Part shown: positions 34,852 through 43,796 of the stretch, in pieces
How positions within the stretch are numbered: the stretch's first letter is position 1
Layout: each line of letters begins with the position of its first letter
From: Dehalococcoidia bacterium
GTDB lineage: Bacteria > Chloroflexota > Dehalococcoidia > SpSt-223
Direction of reading: 5' to 3'
Length of the DNA stretch: 64,000 bases
Assembly (NCBI GenBank): GCA_025054935.1
Contig: JANWZD010000001.1
Coordinates: 1 to 64,000, forward strand
Made by a program: the position numbers and the translations under genes
The notes under the pieces: generated by a model
What the model was told of the DNA's origin: nothing
Database searches by the model: none
Seen by the model: the letters and a program-made list of their open reading frames with translations, nothing else

Positions 34852-36399
34852 ATGCCGGCGCTGCAGATGCTCATTCACGACCCCTTGCGCTGGCGTGCCG
34901 CCGCTCAGCCGCATCATCCTGCCGTTCGGACCGCTGAGCGGACGGTCTCCTACCGCGATCTCGACCGGCGCTCTACCCGGCTGGCGAATGCCCTCATCGG
35001 AGCCGGCGTTCGGCCGGGCGACCGGGTTGCGCTGCTTGACCAGAACTCGGTCGAGTTTCTCGAGGCGACCTACGCGATCTCCAAAGCGGGGGCGGTCAGC
35101 GTGCCGCTCGGCTATCGCTTGACCGAACGGGAGCTGGCGACAATTGTCGATCATGCCGGCGTCTCGTTCGCGATCGTTGCGCCGGAATATCGGGATCTGC
35201 TGGCTGCAGCAGCAGTGGGGACCGCCCTCAGCCCAGATCGCCTGCTTGTACTCGGCGAGGGCGGCAGCTACGAAGCGGCGATTGCCGCGGCGTCTGAGGC
35301 AAGCCCTGAAATCCGGGTTTCCGACGACGCTCCCTACGCTTTTCTCTATACCTCAGGAACGACGGGAGCGCCCAAAGGCGTCGTCCAAGCGCATCGCGGC
35401 CGCGCTGTTCACCAATGCCTCGCTGCTGCCGAATTCGATATCCGGCGCGACGACTGCGTCCTTGCAGCGGCGCCCCTATACAACAGCGGCCCGATCTTCT
35501 GGGCGCTGACCACGCTGTCCGCAGGCGCGACGGTCGGCCTGGTGCGCCGCTTCGACGCGGAGCGGCTCGACGCTGACCTGCAGACGCTCGGCGTCACCTA
35601 TGTCCCGCTGATGCCAACGCTCTTCAATCGCTGGATCGACGCGGGCGAAGCGGCGGGCAGCTGGAGCCAGCCGCTGCCGAGGGTGCGCATGCTGCTCACC
35701 GCCGGCGAGCCGCTCCTCGCACCTACCCGCGAGCGGCTGTTTGCCCGCTTCCCCGCCGCCGGCCTCGTTGAACATTACGGCTCGACCGAGCTCGGGGTTG
35801 TGCTCCTGATGCGGCCGGAAGATCATCGGCGCAAACCCGGCTCGGTCGGGCGGCCGTTCTTCGGGCAGGAAGTGAGCTTGCGCGACGATCATCGTCGCGA
35901 AGTGGCAACAGGCGAGGTTGGCGAGTTGTGGGCGCGCGGCACCGCCCAGATGGTGGGCTACTATCGTCAGCCCGAGGCGACTTCTGAAATCCAAGATGGC
36001 GATTGGATGGCGTCTGGCGACCTCGCCGTGCGGGACGAAGAGGGGTACCACTACATCGTCGGGCGCAAGAAAGACACGATCAAGACTGGAGGAGCAACCG
36101 TCTATCCGGCGGAAATCGAGGCAGTGTTGCTCGCTCATCCGCACGTGCGCGAGGCTGCCGTCGTCGGGATCCCTGATGAGCAATGGGGCGAGTTGGTGGT
36201 TGCGGCGGTTGTCCCGGCGCCCGGGAGCCGCGTGGACGAAGCCGAGCTGATCGCCTTCGCGAGCAGCCAGCTCGCCACCTATAAGCGCCCACGCGCCATC
36301 TACTTCGTCGATGCGCTGCCGAAAAGCGCCGCGGGCAAGGCGCTGAAGCGCGAACTCCGAGCAGAACTGGCGGAGCGTCATCGCCAGCGAATGACATGA
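34852..36399 (+). CDS. AMP-forming acyl-CoA synthetase
   Basis: 515 aa from ATG 34852; an earlier in-frame ATG at 34786 lies inside maoC. The AMP-binding P-loop YTSGTTGAPKG is intact, and the C-terminal segment carries GRKKDTIKTGG and PKSAAGKALK, the last containing the catalytic lysine of adenylate-forming enzymes. It activates a carboxylic acid as an acyl-CoA via acyl-AMP. Substrate class unclear. Likely co-transcribed with maoC and the hydrolase downstream. Confidence 0.9.
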   Translation: MPALQMLIHDPLRWRAAAQPHHPAVRTAERTVSYRDLDRRSTRLANALIGAGVRPGDRVALLDQNSVEFLEATYAISKAGAVSVPLGYRLTERELATIVDHAGVSFAIVAPEYRDLLAAAAVGTALSPDRLLVLGEGGSYEAAIAAASEASPEIRVSDDAPYAFLYTSGTTGAPKGVVQAHRGRAVHQCLAAAEFDIRRDDCVLAAAPLYNSGPIFWALTTLSAGATVGLVRRFDAERLDADLQTLGVTYVPLMPTLFNRWIDAGEAAGSWSQPLPRVRMLLTAGEPLLAPTRERLFARFPAAGLVEHYGSTELGVVLLMRPEDHRRKPGSVGRPFFGQEVSLRDDHRREVATGEVGELWARGTAQMVGYYRQPEATSEIQDGDWMASGDLAVRDEEGYHYIVGRKKDTIKTGGATVYPAEIEAVLLAHPHVREAAVVGIPDEQWGELVVAAVVPAPGSRVDEAELIAFASSQLATYKRPRAIYFVDALPKSAAGKALKRELRAELAERHRQRMT

Positions 36400-36429
36400 T
36401 GCCCGGCGGAGCGCAAGAAAGGATCGACC

Positions 36430-37713
36430 GTGACGACGCGTTCTCATCTCGCTCTCACCGAACGGCTCGCGGCGTTCCCGTTCAATCCGTTCCGCGGATC
36501 AGGTCAAGGGGTCCGCGGCCAGTTTTCTGACCGCTTTGCGCGCGTTCAGTTCGCTTCTGCCGATGGGCTGCCGCTCGTCGGCCGATTGGCGCTCCACCGC
36601 GACGGCATAGCCCGGCCGGCGCTCATCCTCGGGCACGGGGTTTGGGCGTCGAAAGAGCTGGACGCGATCGTTGACCTCGCCGAGTTTTTCTTCGCCAACG
36701 GCTGGCACGCCTTTGCGCCTGATTTCCAAGGCCACGGCGAGAGTGCCGCGCTCTCGGACGCGCCGTATACCATGGGATGGAAAGAGGGCGACAACCTTGT
36801 CGGCGCCGCGCGCTTCCTGCGGGAAATGCCCGAAGTGCGCGGGGTCGCGCTGATGGGGTTCAGCATGTCCGGCGCAGCCGCGATCCTCGCGGCTGCTTCG
36901 GCGCCGGAGCTGTTCGCCGCTGCGGTTGTCGCCAGCCCCCCAGCAAAGCAGGAAATACACTTCATCATGAGCCACATTGATAAGTGGCTCCGGATCGCCA
37001 AGACTGACCCGGTCACCTACTTCAACCGCGCGGGAGCCTACTACGGGATCAGCGGCGAGGAAGTCCGCCGGCGCGACGAAACCGTCGAGGCGCTGCGCTC
37101 GCTGACGGTGCCGACGCTGCTCATCCAGGCTGCCGATGATGAGTTCATCCCGCCGCCGGACCAGGCCCAAGTCGAGGCAGCGGCTCGCGCCAACCCGAAC
37201 GTGCTGGTCATCGCTCAAGCGCGCGGCGGTCACGGGGTCGAACTGTTTCTGAATGATCGCTATTGGTTCAAAGGCGTCGCCGCCACGTTTCTCAAGGCGC
37301 AGGTCGCCCCCGACCTCGACCTCGTCCGCGACGATCCGTGGCCGGCGCTCGATATCCAGTTAAAGCTCGAGATGGGCTGGGAAGGCTGGCTCTTAGGGAC
37401 AGTCTGGCTGCGGAACAGCAGCTCAGCAGCGCTTGAAAACGTGACGCTCCGTCTCCCGCTCTTCGAGACACCGCCGCCCGCCTACACCGCTGCCCCGCCG
37501 ATGTTCCGCGAAGCGCGTCAGGAAGGACGCGACCTCATCTGGGAGGCAGACCGCTTGCCCGGGGGAGCGCAGCTTGTCGGTCCGTTCACAGTCGCGATCG
37601 CGAGCGCGGAGATCCCGCAAGGGACGCGGCTGCGAACACGCGCCCGCGCTCTTTGGCGCGGTCCTGAGCCGGGTGAGGTGAGCAGCAATGAGGTGTCGTA
37701 CACCCAACGCTGA
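36430..37713 (+). CDS. Alpha/beta hydrolase with C-terminal beta domain
   Basis: 427 aa; GTG start. The nucleophile elbow GFSMSG, acid in QAADDEFIP and His in GGHGVE give a complete catalytic triad. After the hydrolase fold (to about residue 295) comes a 130-residue strand-rich region (WLLGTVWLRNSSSAALENV... VAIASAEIP) resembling an immunoglobulin-like or jelly-roll accessory domain, unusual for simple esterases. No signal peptide. An esterase or thioesterase role next to an acyl-CoA ligase is plausible. Thirty nt follow the ligase stop. Confidence 0.8.
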   Translation: MTTRSHLALTERLAAFPFNPFRGSGQGVRGQFSDRFARVQFASADGLPLVGRLALHRDGIARPALILGHGVWASKELDAIVDLAEFFFANGWHAFAPDFQGHGESAALSDAPYTMGWKEGDNLVGAARFLREMPEVRGVALMGFSMSGAAAILAAASAPELFAAAVVASPPAKQEIHFIMSHIDKWLRIAKTDPVTYFNRAGAYYGISGEEVRRRDETVEALRSLTVPTLLIQAADDEFIPPPDQAQVEAAARANPNVLVIAQARGGHGVELFLNDRYWFKGVAATFLKAQVAPDLDLVRDDPWPALDIQLKLEMGWEGWLLGTVWLRNSSSAALENVTLRLPLFETPPPAYTAAPPMFREARQEGRDLIWEADRLPGGAQLVGPFTVAIASAEIPQGTRLRTRARALWRGPEPGEVSSNEVSYTQR

Positions 37714-38139
37714 GCAGGGCGGGCATTTCGGGGCTCTCCCCCGTGGTCGTTTCGCTGGCGCAGCGCTCGCGGCACATTCAGCAGACACTCTCCGCTGCTG
37801 AGGCGCGCCGACGTTCCTGCGAGCGGGCCGTTCTCCGCAAGGCGGCGCTTTCCGGTCGAGCAGCGCCAGCTGCGAGGCTGACGGCGCGGCGATGCCGACG
37901 CGCTTCAGCGTGAACGCGGATTGCGGCGAGGCCGTTCTCTCGCCTTCCCGCCGCATTTCCCGTGAGGGGGAAGGGCGGTTACCAGCGCGATCCCCCGCCG
38001 CTCGGCGCACTGCCTCTCCCGCGAGCAGGAGGAGCAGGGTCTACAATTCCGGTCGTCGGGAGTGGGGAGGGGGCATGCTCCTGCCAGCCCGCTTTGCGCC
38101 GAGGCTGCCCCGCTCGTCGAAGCGCCGTGGGAGAGTGCC
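37714..38139 (+). other. Non-coding gap, 426 bp
   Basis: Short frames here are arginine-rich and protein-unlike. A TACAAT hexamer (38042-38047) about 95 nt before the next gene is the only promoter-like element and has no good -35. I saw no repeat, tRNA or terminator with a U-tract. Confidence 0.6.
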
Positions 38140-39555
38140 ATGATCCGTCAGGACCGTCAGCATCCCTTGCCGTCGCAGGAGCGGCGCGCAGACCGGCCCG
38201 CTGGTCGCGCTGGCGCGCTGGATGACGCGACCCTTGACGGGTTCTTTGCAGAACTGGCGTCGCGGTTTGAAGAGGCGCTCCTTCGCCACGCTGTTCCGGG
38301 CGGCGCGCTAGCGCTGCATTACTACGGGCGCGAGTGGACTGGCGCCTTTGGGGTCACCAACATCGCGTATCCCCTCCCGACTCATGACGAAACGCTCTTC
38401 CAAGTCGGCGGGATCACTCGGCTGGTCACCGCGCTCGCGGTAGCAATCCTCGTCGAGCAGGGGAAGTTGGACTGGGATGAACCGGTGCGCGCCTATCTGC
38501 CAACGCTGCGGCTGGCGGACCCGCGCGTCGCTGAACGCGTGACGGCGCGCCAGCTGCTCAATCACACCGCGGGCTGGTACGGCGATGACCGCGGCGGCGG
38601 CGAGAGCGGCCCGGACGCAGCAGCGCGCTATCTCAGCCGATTAGCGAGCGCTCCGCAGCTGCTTCCGCTCGGCTGGCGGTTCTCGATCAATGACTCGGCC
38701 TACGTTGTGGCCGGGCGGCTTCTGGAGGTGCTGACCGGACAGCGCTACGCCGCGGCGGTGCGCGACCTGATCTTCGAACCCCTCGGGATGACGCGCGCGC
38801 TGTTCGATCCGCGCGAGGTTGTCACCACTCGATACGCGATCGGTCACGCTCTCGAGGGAGGGCGCCCTAAGGTAGAGCCGACGTGGACCGTCGTTCCGCC
38901 TGTCCTCGCGCCGGCGGGCGGGCTGTGTGCCTCAGCGCGAGACCTCCTTCGCCTCGGCCGCGCCCTTAAGGGCAGCGGAACAACTCTGCTCTCGGAAGAG
39001 TCGCTGGCGGCGCTTCATACCCCGACGACCGACCCTGGCGTCCTCGAGCGGGAAGAACTGGCGGGTTTTGGCCTCGGCGTGATGGTGTGGGAAGGGAGCG
39101 GGGGACGCTACTTCGGGCAAAGCGGCTCGACGACGTGGCAGCATGCTCGGCTGGTCTATCACCCGGAGGCAGACTTCGTGCTCGTCCTTCTCACCAATGC
39201 CGCGGCAGGGGAGCAGGCGATTGCTGAGGTCCTTCCGTTCGCCCTTGAGCGCTATACCGGCATTCACGCCGCTCCCCTGAGCTTCGCCGAGCTTCCTCCC
39301 TCGGCGCTCGACGAGCTGACCGGCCGCTACGGCTTCGCCGACCCAAGGCTCGGCCCTTTGATTGCGATAACACTCCGGGAGGACGGTTTGCGCTTCGAGT
39401 ACGGCGGGGAGGCGCGCCTCGCCCCTCTCGCTCCCGACGTGGTGGTGGTCGCAGACGGTCCGCGGCGTGGGCAGCGCGCAGAATTTCTGCGCGACAGCGG
39501 CGGGAGCGTGAACTGGCTCCGCTTCGGGGGCAAGGTCTACCCGCGCTTGCGCTAG
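38140..39555 (+). CDS. Beta-lactamase-fold protein lacking catalytic motifs
   Basis: 471 aa from ATG 38140. The overall pattern is a class C beta-lactamase/serine-hydrolase (LFQVGGITRLVTALAVAILVEQ, QLLNHTAGWYGD, GLCASARDLLRLG, LVLLTNAAAGE). However, the SxxK motif is G91-I-T-R94, the YxN motif is S182-I-N184, and the HxG-type motif is FGQSG (325-329). Nucleophile, general base and third motif are therefore all replaced, so the protein is predicted to be non-hydrolytic and perhaps a binding protein or sensor. The C-terminal about 95 residues resemble the lipocalin-like tail of some family members. No signal peptide is seen. Confidence 0.85.
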   Translation: MIRQDRQHPLPSQERRADRPAGRAGALDDATLDGFFAELASRFEEALLRHAVPGGALALHYYGREWTGAFGVTNIAYPLPTHDETLFQVGGITRLVTALAVAILVEQGKLDWDEPVRAYLPTLRLADPRVAERVTARQLLNHTAGWYGDDRGGGESGPDAAARYLSRLASAPQLLPLGWRFSINDSAYVVAGRLLEVLTGQRYAAAVRDLIFEPLGMTRALFDPREVVTTRYAIGHALEGGRPKVEPTWTVVPPVLAPAGGLCASARDLLRLGRALKGSGTTLLSEESLAALHTPTTDPGVLEREELAGFGLGVMVWEGSGGRYFGQSGSTTWQHARLVYHPEADFVLVLLTNAAAGEQAIAEVLPFALERYTGIHAAPLSFAELPPSALDELTGRYGFADPRLGPLIAITLREDGLRFEYGGEARLAPLAPDVVVVADGPRRGQRAEFLRDSGGSVNWLRFGGKVYPRLR

Positions 39556-40287
39556 GGACCGGGCCGTTTGCCCCCTCGTCGCGCCGAGAAGCCACTCGCC
39601 CTCTCGAACGAGAAGTCCCGTTCATCGTCTCGACGTGCCAAGCCGCGCGCGGTTCCGGAATGAAGAAGTCGGCGGTCTCCAGGCGGGCGGCGGTTAAGCG
39701 GCTATTCGCGGGCCAGCGAGGGGGCAGGCGCAGCCCATCGGCGATCGCGCCGGGAACGGGGGCATCGGCGCGGCTGGCGCCGAGGGGGCGGCGGCCGCGA
39801 ATTCGGCGCTGCCGACCCCCTCTCAGCATTGGCCGCGCTCCGGACGACGAAGAGGGCGCCGAGCGCAGTGTCGAAGGCGAGGGCGGGAGAACGCAAGGGT
39901 CAGCGCCGCTGACGATGGTCGCGCTTGGCTGCTGCGTTCGAGTGATCCAGGCGCGCTGTTCCGGCGTCTCGGTAGAGGCGCTGCGGGCAGGGGCGAGGAA
40001 GCGGGCATTGCCAGCATGAAGCTGCGCGAGCGCTGTATCGGGAGTGAGGCCAGTCCTCCTGCGCCACGAGCCGCCGAGAAGCGAGCGTCTGCCTAAGGGG
40101 AAGTGCTAAGTCAGCGGCCGCAGCGCTGCAGCGCAGGACGCCTCGGCGAAGGCGGAGCATGGCCCGTCCTCCTCCTGAACGGAGCCGGCTCCCAGCGGCA
40201 GAAGCCGACGTGCGGTCTGCCCCGTTTCGCTGCGCACGAACGGCTGTCAGGACGGGAAGCGATCTTTCCGAGGGGAGGAGGCGGCGG
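39556..40287 (+). other. Non-coding gap, 732 bp
   Basis: The longest gene-free stretch in the window. Frames on both strands are low in hydrophobics and rich in Arg/Pro. A 7-bp dyad with inner complementarity (GAGGGGG 39782-39788 with CCCCCTC 39816-39822) could fold in either transcript but has no U-tract. It lies between the convergent beta-lactamase-like gene and rho. I can identify nothing else. Confidence 0.6.
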
Positions 40288-41616
40288 TTAGACCTCGCCG
40301 CGGGCAAGCGTGGCGAGGAACTCCTTGTTGGAGGAGGTCTTGGCAAGGCGATCGAGAACGCGCTCGGTCGCTTCGGTCGAACTCGTTGAGTTGGCGGTGA
40401 TCATGGCCACCATGCGGCGCAGCAGCCACACTTTGGCAAGCGAGTATTCATCGAGCAGCAGTTCTTCGCGGCGGGTGCTGCTGCGAACGATGTCGATCGC
40501 CGGGAAGATCCGCCGCTCCGCCAGCTTGCGGTCGAGGTGGAGCTCCATGTTGCCGGTGCCCTTGAACTCCTCGTAGATGACATCGTCCATTCGGCTGCCG
40601 GTGTCGATGAGACAGGTGGCGATGATAGTCAGGCTGCCGCCTTCTTCGATATTCCGTGCTGCCCCGAAGAACCGCTTCGGCGGATAAAGCGCAACCGGGT
40701 CGATGCCGCCGGAGAGCGTTCGGCCGCTCGGCGGCATCGCGAGGTTATAGGCGCGCGAGAGGCGGGTAATGCTGTCGAGCAGGATGACGACATCCTTGCC
40801 GATCTCGACGAGCCGCTTCGCGCGCTCGAGGGCGAGTTCGGCGACGCGAGTGTGATCTTCCACGGGCTCGTCGAAGGTGGAAGAGATAACCTCGGCTTTC
40901 ACTGAGCGCTTGACGTCGGTCACTTCCTCAGGGCGCTCGCCGATCAGGCAGAACATAAGGTGGATGTCAGGGCAGTTGGCAGTGATGCCGTTGGCGATGT
41001 CTTTCAGGATCGTCGTCTTGCCGGCTTTCGGCGGCGAGACGATGAGGCCGCGCTGGCCGCGTCCGATCGGGGTGATGAGGTTGATCAGGCGCTGGCTGAG
41101 GTTGCGCGGGTCGGTCTCAAGGTCGATCAGGCGGTTGGGGAAGATCGGCGTCAGCTGCTCGAAGTGCGGACGCTGCTTCAACTCCTCCGGCGAGAGGCCG
41201 TTGGCCGAGTCGACGCGGAGCAGACCGTAATACTTTTCGTTTTCCTTGGGCGGGCGGACTTGGCCGGTGACATAGTCGCCGGTGCGCAGGCCGAAGCGCC
41301 GGATCTGCGATTGCGAGACGTAGACATCGTTCGGCCCGGGCAGCATGCTTTCGCCGCGCAGAAAGCCGTAGCCGTCCTCGACAATCTCAAGGACGCCCCC
41401 GATCATGAGCGGCTGGTTCTGCGGTTCGGGAGAGGTTTGGAGAAGGCGGCTGATCAGGTCGTGCTTTGTGAAGGGGGTGTGGCCGGCGCTGGTGAGCTCG
41501 CGAGCAATCTGGACGAGCTCTTCTCGCGCTTTCAGTTCGAAGTCGGCCGGGGCAGGCTTGTCAAGAACGTCCATCGGTCGTTGACCCCGGTAATCAAGGG
41601 TTTTCGGCGGCTTCAC
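40288..41616 (-). CDS. rho: Transcription termination factor Rho
   Basis: 442 aa. The N-terminal RNA-binding cold-shock-like domain contains GYGFLRGES and [19 protein letters not shown]; the ATPase has Walker [22 protein letters not shown], and a [11 protein letters not shown] motor/arginine region. The length is normal, without the long insertion of actinobacterial Rho. GTG 41616 is chosen because GGGAG precedes it; ATG 41574 is an alternative without a clear RBS. Divergent from the SAM riboswitch unit. Confidence 0.97.
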   Translation of the reverse strand: MKPPKTLDYRGQRPMDVLDKPAPADFELKAREELVQIARELTSAGHTPFTKHDLISRLLQTSPEPQNQPLMIGGVLEIVEDGYGFLRGESMLPGPNDVYVSQSQIRRFGLRTGDYVTGQVRPPKENEKYYGLLRVDSANGLSPEELKQRPHFEQLTPIFPNRLIDLETDPRNLSQRLINLITPIGRGQRGLIVSPPKAGKTTILKDIANGITANCPDIHLMFCLIGERPEEVTDVKRSVKAEVISSTFDEPVEDHTRVAELALERAKRLVEIGKDVVILLDSITRLSRAYNLAMPPSGRTLSGGIDPVALYPPKRFFGAARNIEEGGSLTIIATCLIDTGSRMDDVIYEEFKGTGNMELHLDRKLAERRIFPAIDIVRSSTRREELLLDEYSLAKVWLLRRMVAMITANSTSSTEATERVLDRLAKTSSNKEFLATLARGEV

Positions 41617-41949
41617 CTATCTCCCATCTGGCGCGATTTCGGCAGCGGGGTAATCCAGTGACAAGCGCTCTCGTGGGAGACCATCCTGAAACGATCGACT
41701 GCGGTAACAGGAGTAGTTCCAACACCTGCAACAGGATGGGTAGTGAGGCGCTCGTCTGGCGCCGGACGATCGCGGCGTCCTAACGAGGAAACACGGCCGA
41801 ACTTCGCGTTCAGTCACCCTCAGCATACCAAAATGGCGGAACGACTGCAAGAGACTACGGGGCTGCGCCGTTGCTGCAGCCGTCGGCCCATGGCCGCAGC
41901 GCCGATTCGCACGGGGCGCGTTCTTCGCCGACGCCGGGCGCGGAACCAT
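41617..41949 (+). other. Divergent rho-riboswitch gap
   Basis: About 330 bp between the rho start and the promoter of the SAM riboswitch. It should contain the rho promoter, but I find no convincing element. No gene is recognisable. Confidence 0.55.
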
Positions 41950-41978
41950 TTGACGCCTACTTCTCGTCATGATACTAT
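41950..41978 (+). promoter_or_regulatory. Promoter of the SAM riboswitch transcript
   Basis: TTGACG (41950-41955), a 17-nt spacer and TACTAT (41973-41978), with TG at the extended -10 position (41970-41971). Initiation near 41985 would place about 47 nt before the riboswitch P1 helix. Confidence 0.6.
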
Positions 41979-42031
41979 CCGCCGCGGAACTACTCGGTTG
42001 GAGACGACCTCGCGCTGCAACAACTGCATAC

Positions 42032-42149
42032 GGCTCATCAAGAGAGGTGGAGGGAAAAAGGCCCTGTGAAGCCCGGCAACCCAGTCTCGATCGAGGAGGA
42101 GACGAGACAGCGGGTGCCAATTCCGGCGGCGTTCGCCGCAAGATGAGTC
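42032..42149 (+). ncRNA. SAM-I (S-box) riboswitch
   Basis: The conserved S-box cores are present in order: the CTCATCAAGAGAGG start, GGAGGGA, GCCC then GTGAA, GCCCGGCAACC, and GGTGCCAATTCC. All helices form: P1 (42032-42039 with 42142-42149, one wobble), P3 (GTCTCG 42084-42089 with CGAGAC 42103-42108) and P4 (GCGGC 42126-42130 with GCCGC 42135-42139, GTTC loop). S-box RNAs bind S-adenosylmethionine and normally repress methionine-related genes. The controlled genes here are a ThrC-like enzyme and a sulfur-carrier-like protein. Confidence 0.93.
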
Positions 42150-42162
42150 TCGCTGACTTGAT

Positions 42163-42189
42163 GAGCCTCTTCGCATGACGAAGAGGCTC
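42163..42189 (+). promoter_or_regulatory. Riboswitch expression-platform hairpin
   Basis: A perfect 11-bp stem with a 5-nt loop (GAGCCTCTTCG 42163-42173, CGAAGAGGCTC 42179-42189), 13 nt after P1 and just ahead of the RBS. No U-run follows, so it is not a standard intrinsic terminator. A second copy of the P1 strand GATGAG (42160-42165) overlaps its 5' arm, offering a competing pairing with CTCATC (42034-42039). This fits a switch that exchanges P1 partners, although attenuation by Rho or by RBS-proximal structure is equally possible. Confidence 0.6.
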
Positions 42190-42219
42190 AAGCATTTAAG
42201 CGCCGATCGAGGAGGACAA

Positions 42220-43467
42220 GTGACCTACACGCGCGGGCTGCATTGTCGTGAGTGCGGCCGTGAGTATCCGATCGCGCCGACGTATGTCTGCGCTTTCTGC
42301 TTTGGCCCGCTTGAAGTGACCTATGACTACGACGCGATCGGCGCAGCGCTGACGCGAGAACGGATCGCGGGTCGTCGGCCGACGATGTGGCGCTATCGCG
42401 AGCTGTTGCCGGTTGACGGCGACGAAGTAGTCGAGATCAACACCGGCTTCACCCCGCTCGTTGAGGCGACCAATCTCGCGCGTCGGCTTGGCATCGAACG
42501 GCTCCTCCTGAAGAACGACTGCGTCAATCCCACCTATTCGTTCAAGGATCGGGTTGTCTCGGTTGCGGTCACCAAGGCGCTCGAGTTCGGGTTCGAGACC
42601 ATTGCCTGCGCTTCGACGGGAAACCTTGCAATGAGCGTCGCCGCTCACGCAGCCCGTGCCGGCAAGCGCGCAGTCGTCTTCATCCCGTCCGATCTCGAAC
42701 TGGGCAAGGTCTACGGAGCGCTTGTCTTCAACCCGATCCTCGTCGCCATCGACGGCACTTACGATGATGTCAATCGGCTGTGTACCGAGATTGCGGACGC
42801 CTACCGCTGGGCTTTTGTCAATATCAATGTCCGCCCCTACTACGCGGAAGGAAGCAAGACCCTCGCCTATGAGACGGCCGAACAGCTCGGCTGGCGTGCG
42901 CCGGACAACGTGGTCGTGCCGATGGCGTCGGGCTCGCTCTTCACCAAGATCTGGAAAGGGTTCAACGAACTTGCCAAGGTGGGGCTGATCGACCCTCCGA
43001 AGACGCGCATGTTTGGCGCCCAGCCCGAGGGATGCAGTCCGATCGCAACCGCGTACGCCAAGAAGACGTTCGCCGTCCGCCCGGTCCGGCCCAACACGAT
43101 CGCCAAGTCCCTCGCTATCGGCAATCCCGCCGACGGCTATTACGCCTTGAAGGCGATGGAGGAGTCGGGCGGCGGTGCTGCCGCAGTGAGCGATGAGGAG
43201 TTGATCGAGGGGATCAAGCTGCTCGCTGAGACCGAGGGGATCTTTGCGGAAACGGCCGGCGGCGTGACAATCGCCGTTCTCAAGAAACTCGTTGAGCGCG
43301 GGGAGTTGCCTCGGCACGGCACGACTGTCGCGTACATCACCGGCAACGGTCTGAAGACGATGGAAGCGCTTGAGGGACATCTTGCCGACGCCATCCGGAT
43401 CCCACCCACCCTCGCTGCCTTCGAGGCCGCCTTTGCGGCTCGCGAGCGCGCACTCGTCCCAGCCTAA
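42220..43467 (+). CDS. thrC: Threonine synthase-like PLP enzyme
   Basis: 415 aa from GTG 42220, with GGAGG at 42211-42215. An ATG at 42175 is in frame but falls in the platform hairpin loop without an RBS. The N-terminal zinc ribbon (CRECG and CAFC pairs) and the PLP lysine K109 in SFKDR, with ASTGNLAMSVAAHA, fit fold-type II threonine synthases, which convert O-phosphohomoserine and water to threonine. Control by a SAM riboswitch and the sulfur-carrier gene immediately downstream make homocysteine or cysteine synthesis an alternative: similar PLP enzymes take sulfur from thiocarboxylated carriers. Sequence alone does not decide. Confidence 0.85.
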   Translation: MTYTRGLHCRECGREYPIAPTYVCAFCFGPLEVTYDYDAIGAALTRERIAGRRPTMWRYRELLPVDGDEVVEINTGFTPLVEATNLARRLGIERLLLKNDCVNPTYSFKDRVVSVAVTKALEFGFETIACASTGNLAMSVAAHAARAGKRAVVFIPSDLELGKVYGALVFNPILVAIDGTYDDVNRLCTEIADAYRWAFVNINVRPYYAEGSKTLAYETAEQLGWRAPDNVVVPMASGSLFTKIWKGFNELAKVGLIDPPKTRMFGAQPEGCSPIATAYAKKTFAVRPVRPNTIAKSLAIGNPADGYYALKAMEESGGGAAAVSDEELIEGIKLLAETEGIFAETAGGVTIAVLKKLVERGELPRHGTTVAYITGNGLKTMEALEGHLADAIRIPPTLAAFEAAFAARERALVPA

Positions 43468-43484
43468 GCAAGGAGAGACAACGC

Positions 43485-43796
43485 ATGAGCAGCATTCGCG
43501 TCCGGATCCCCGCCGCGCTTCGGTCGCAGACGAACGAGCAAAGCGAGGTCGAGATCGAAGCCGACGATGTTCGCGGGGTTATCGAAGCGCTCGACCGACG
43601 GTTTCCCGGCATCGGCGCCCGGCTGCGCGACGATACCGGTGAGCTGCGCCGTTTTGTCAATGTCTACGTCAACGGCGAAGATGTCCGCTTTCTTGACGGC
43701 CTCAGCACGCCCATTAAGCAGGGCGATGAGGTGAGCATCATTCCCGCCGTCGCCGGCGGCTCGCTCGAGGCCGCGGCGGCAGAAACGCGCGCTTAG
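43485..43796 (+). CDS. ThiS/MoaD-like sulfur-carrier protein
   Basis: 103-aa beta-grasp protein (SIRVRIPAALR, FVNVYVNGEDVRFLDGL, GDEVSIIPAVAGG). The thiocarboxylate-forming Gly-Gly is at residues 91-92 but is followed by an 11-residue tail (SLEAAAAETRA). Carriers with tails of this kind, such as those used for cysteine or homocysteine synthesis, need proteolytic trimming, usually by a JAMM/Mec-type peptidase, before activation. None is seen nearby. The ATG lies 17 nt after the thrC stop, with GGAGAG ahead, so both are in the SAM-controlled transcript. The stop overlaps the convergent dipeptidase gene. Confidence 0.82.
   Translation: MSSIRVRIPAALRSQTNEQSEVEIEADDVRGVIEALDRRFPGIGARLRDDTGELRRFVNVYVNGEDVRFLDGLSTPIKQGDEVSIIPAVAGGSLEAAAAETRA

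Noticed and set aside
39941-39970. TTCGAGT resembling a tRNA T-loop
   Set aside because: No matching stem, D-arm, anticodon arm or acceptor could be built around it.
39900-40346. 148-residue minus-strand frame near the rho end
   Set aside because: It overlaps rho in another frame, is Arg/Ser/Pro-rich, and has no homolog-like pattern or RBS.
42163-42189. Intrinsic terminator after the riboswitch
   Set aside because: The stem is strong but is not followed by a U-run, so I listed it as a platform hairpin of unknown mechanism.
42175-42219. ATG 42175 as the thrC start
   Set aside because: It lies in the loop of the platform hairpin and has no RBS. GTG 42220 with GGAGG is a better start and matches the family N-terminus.
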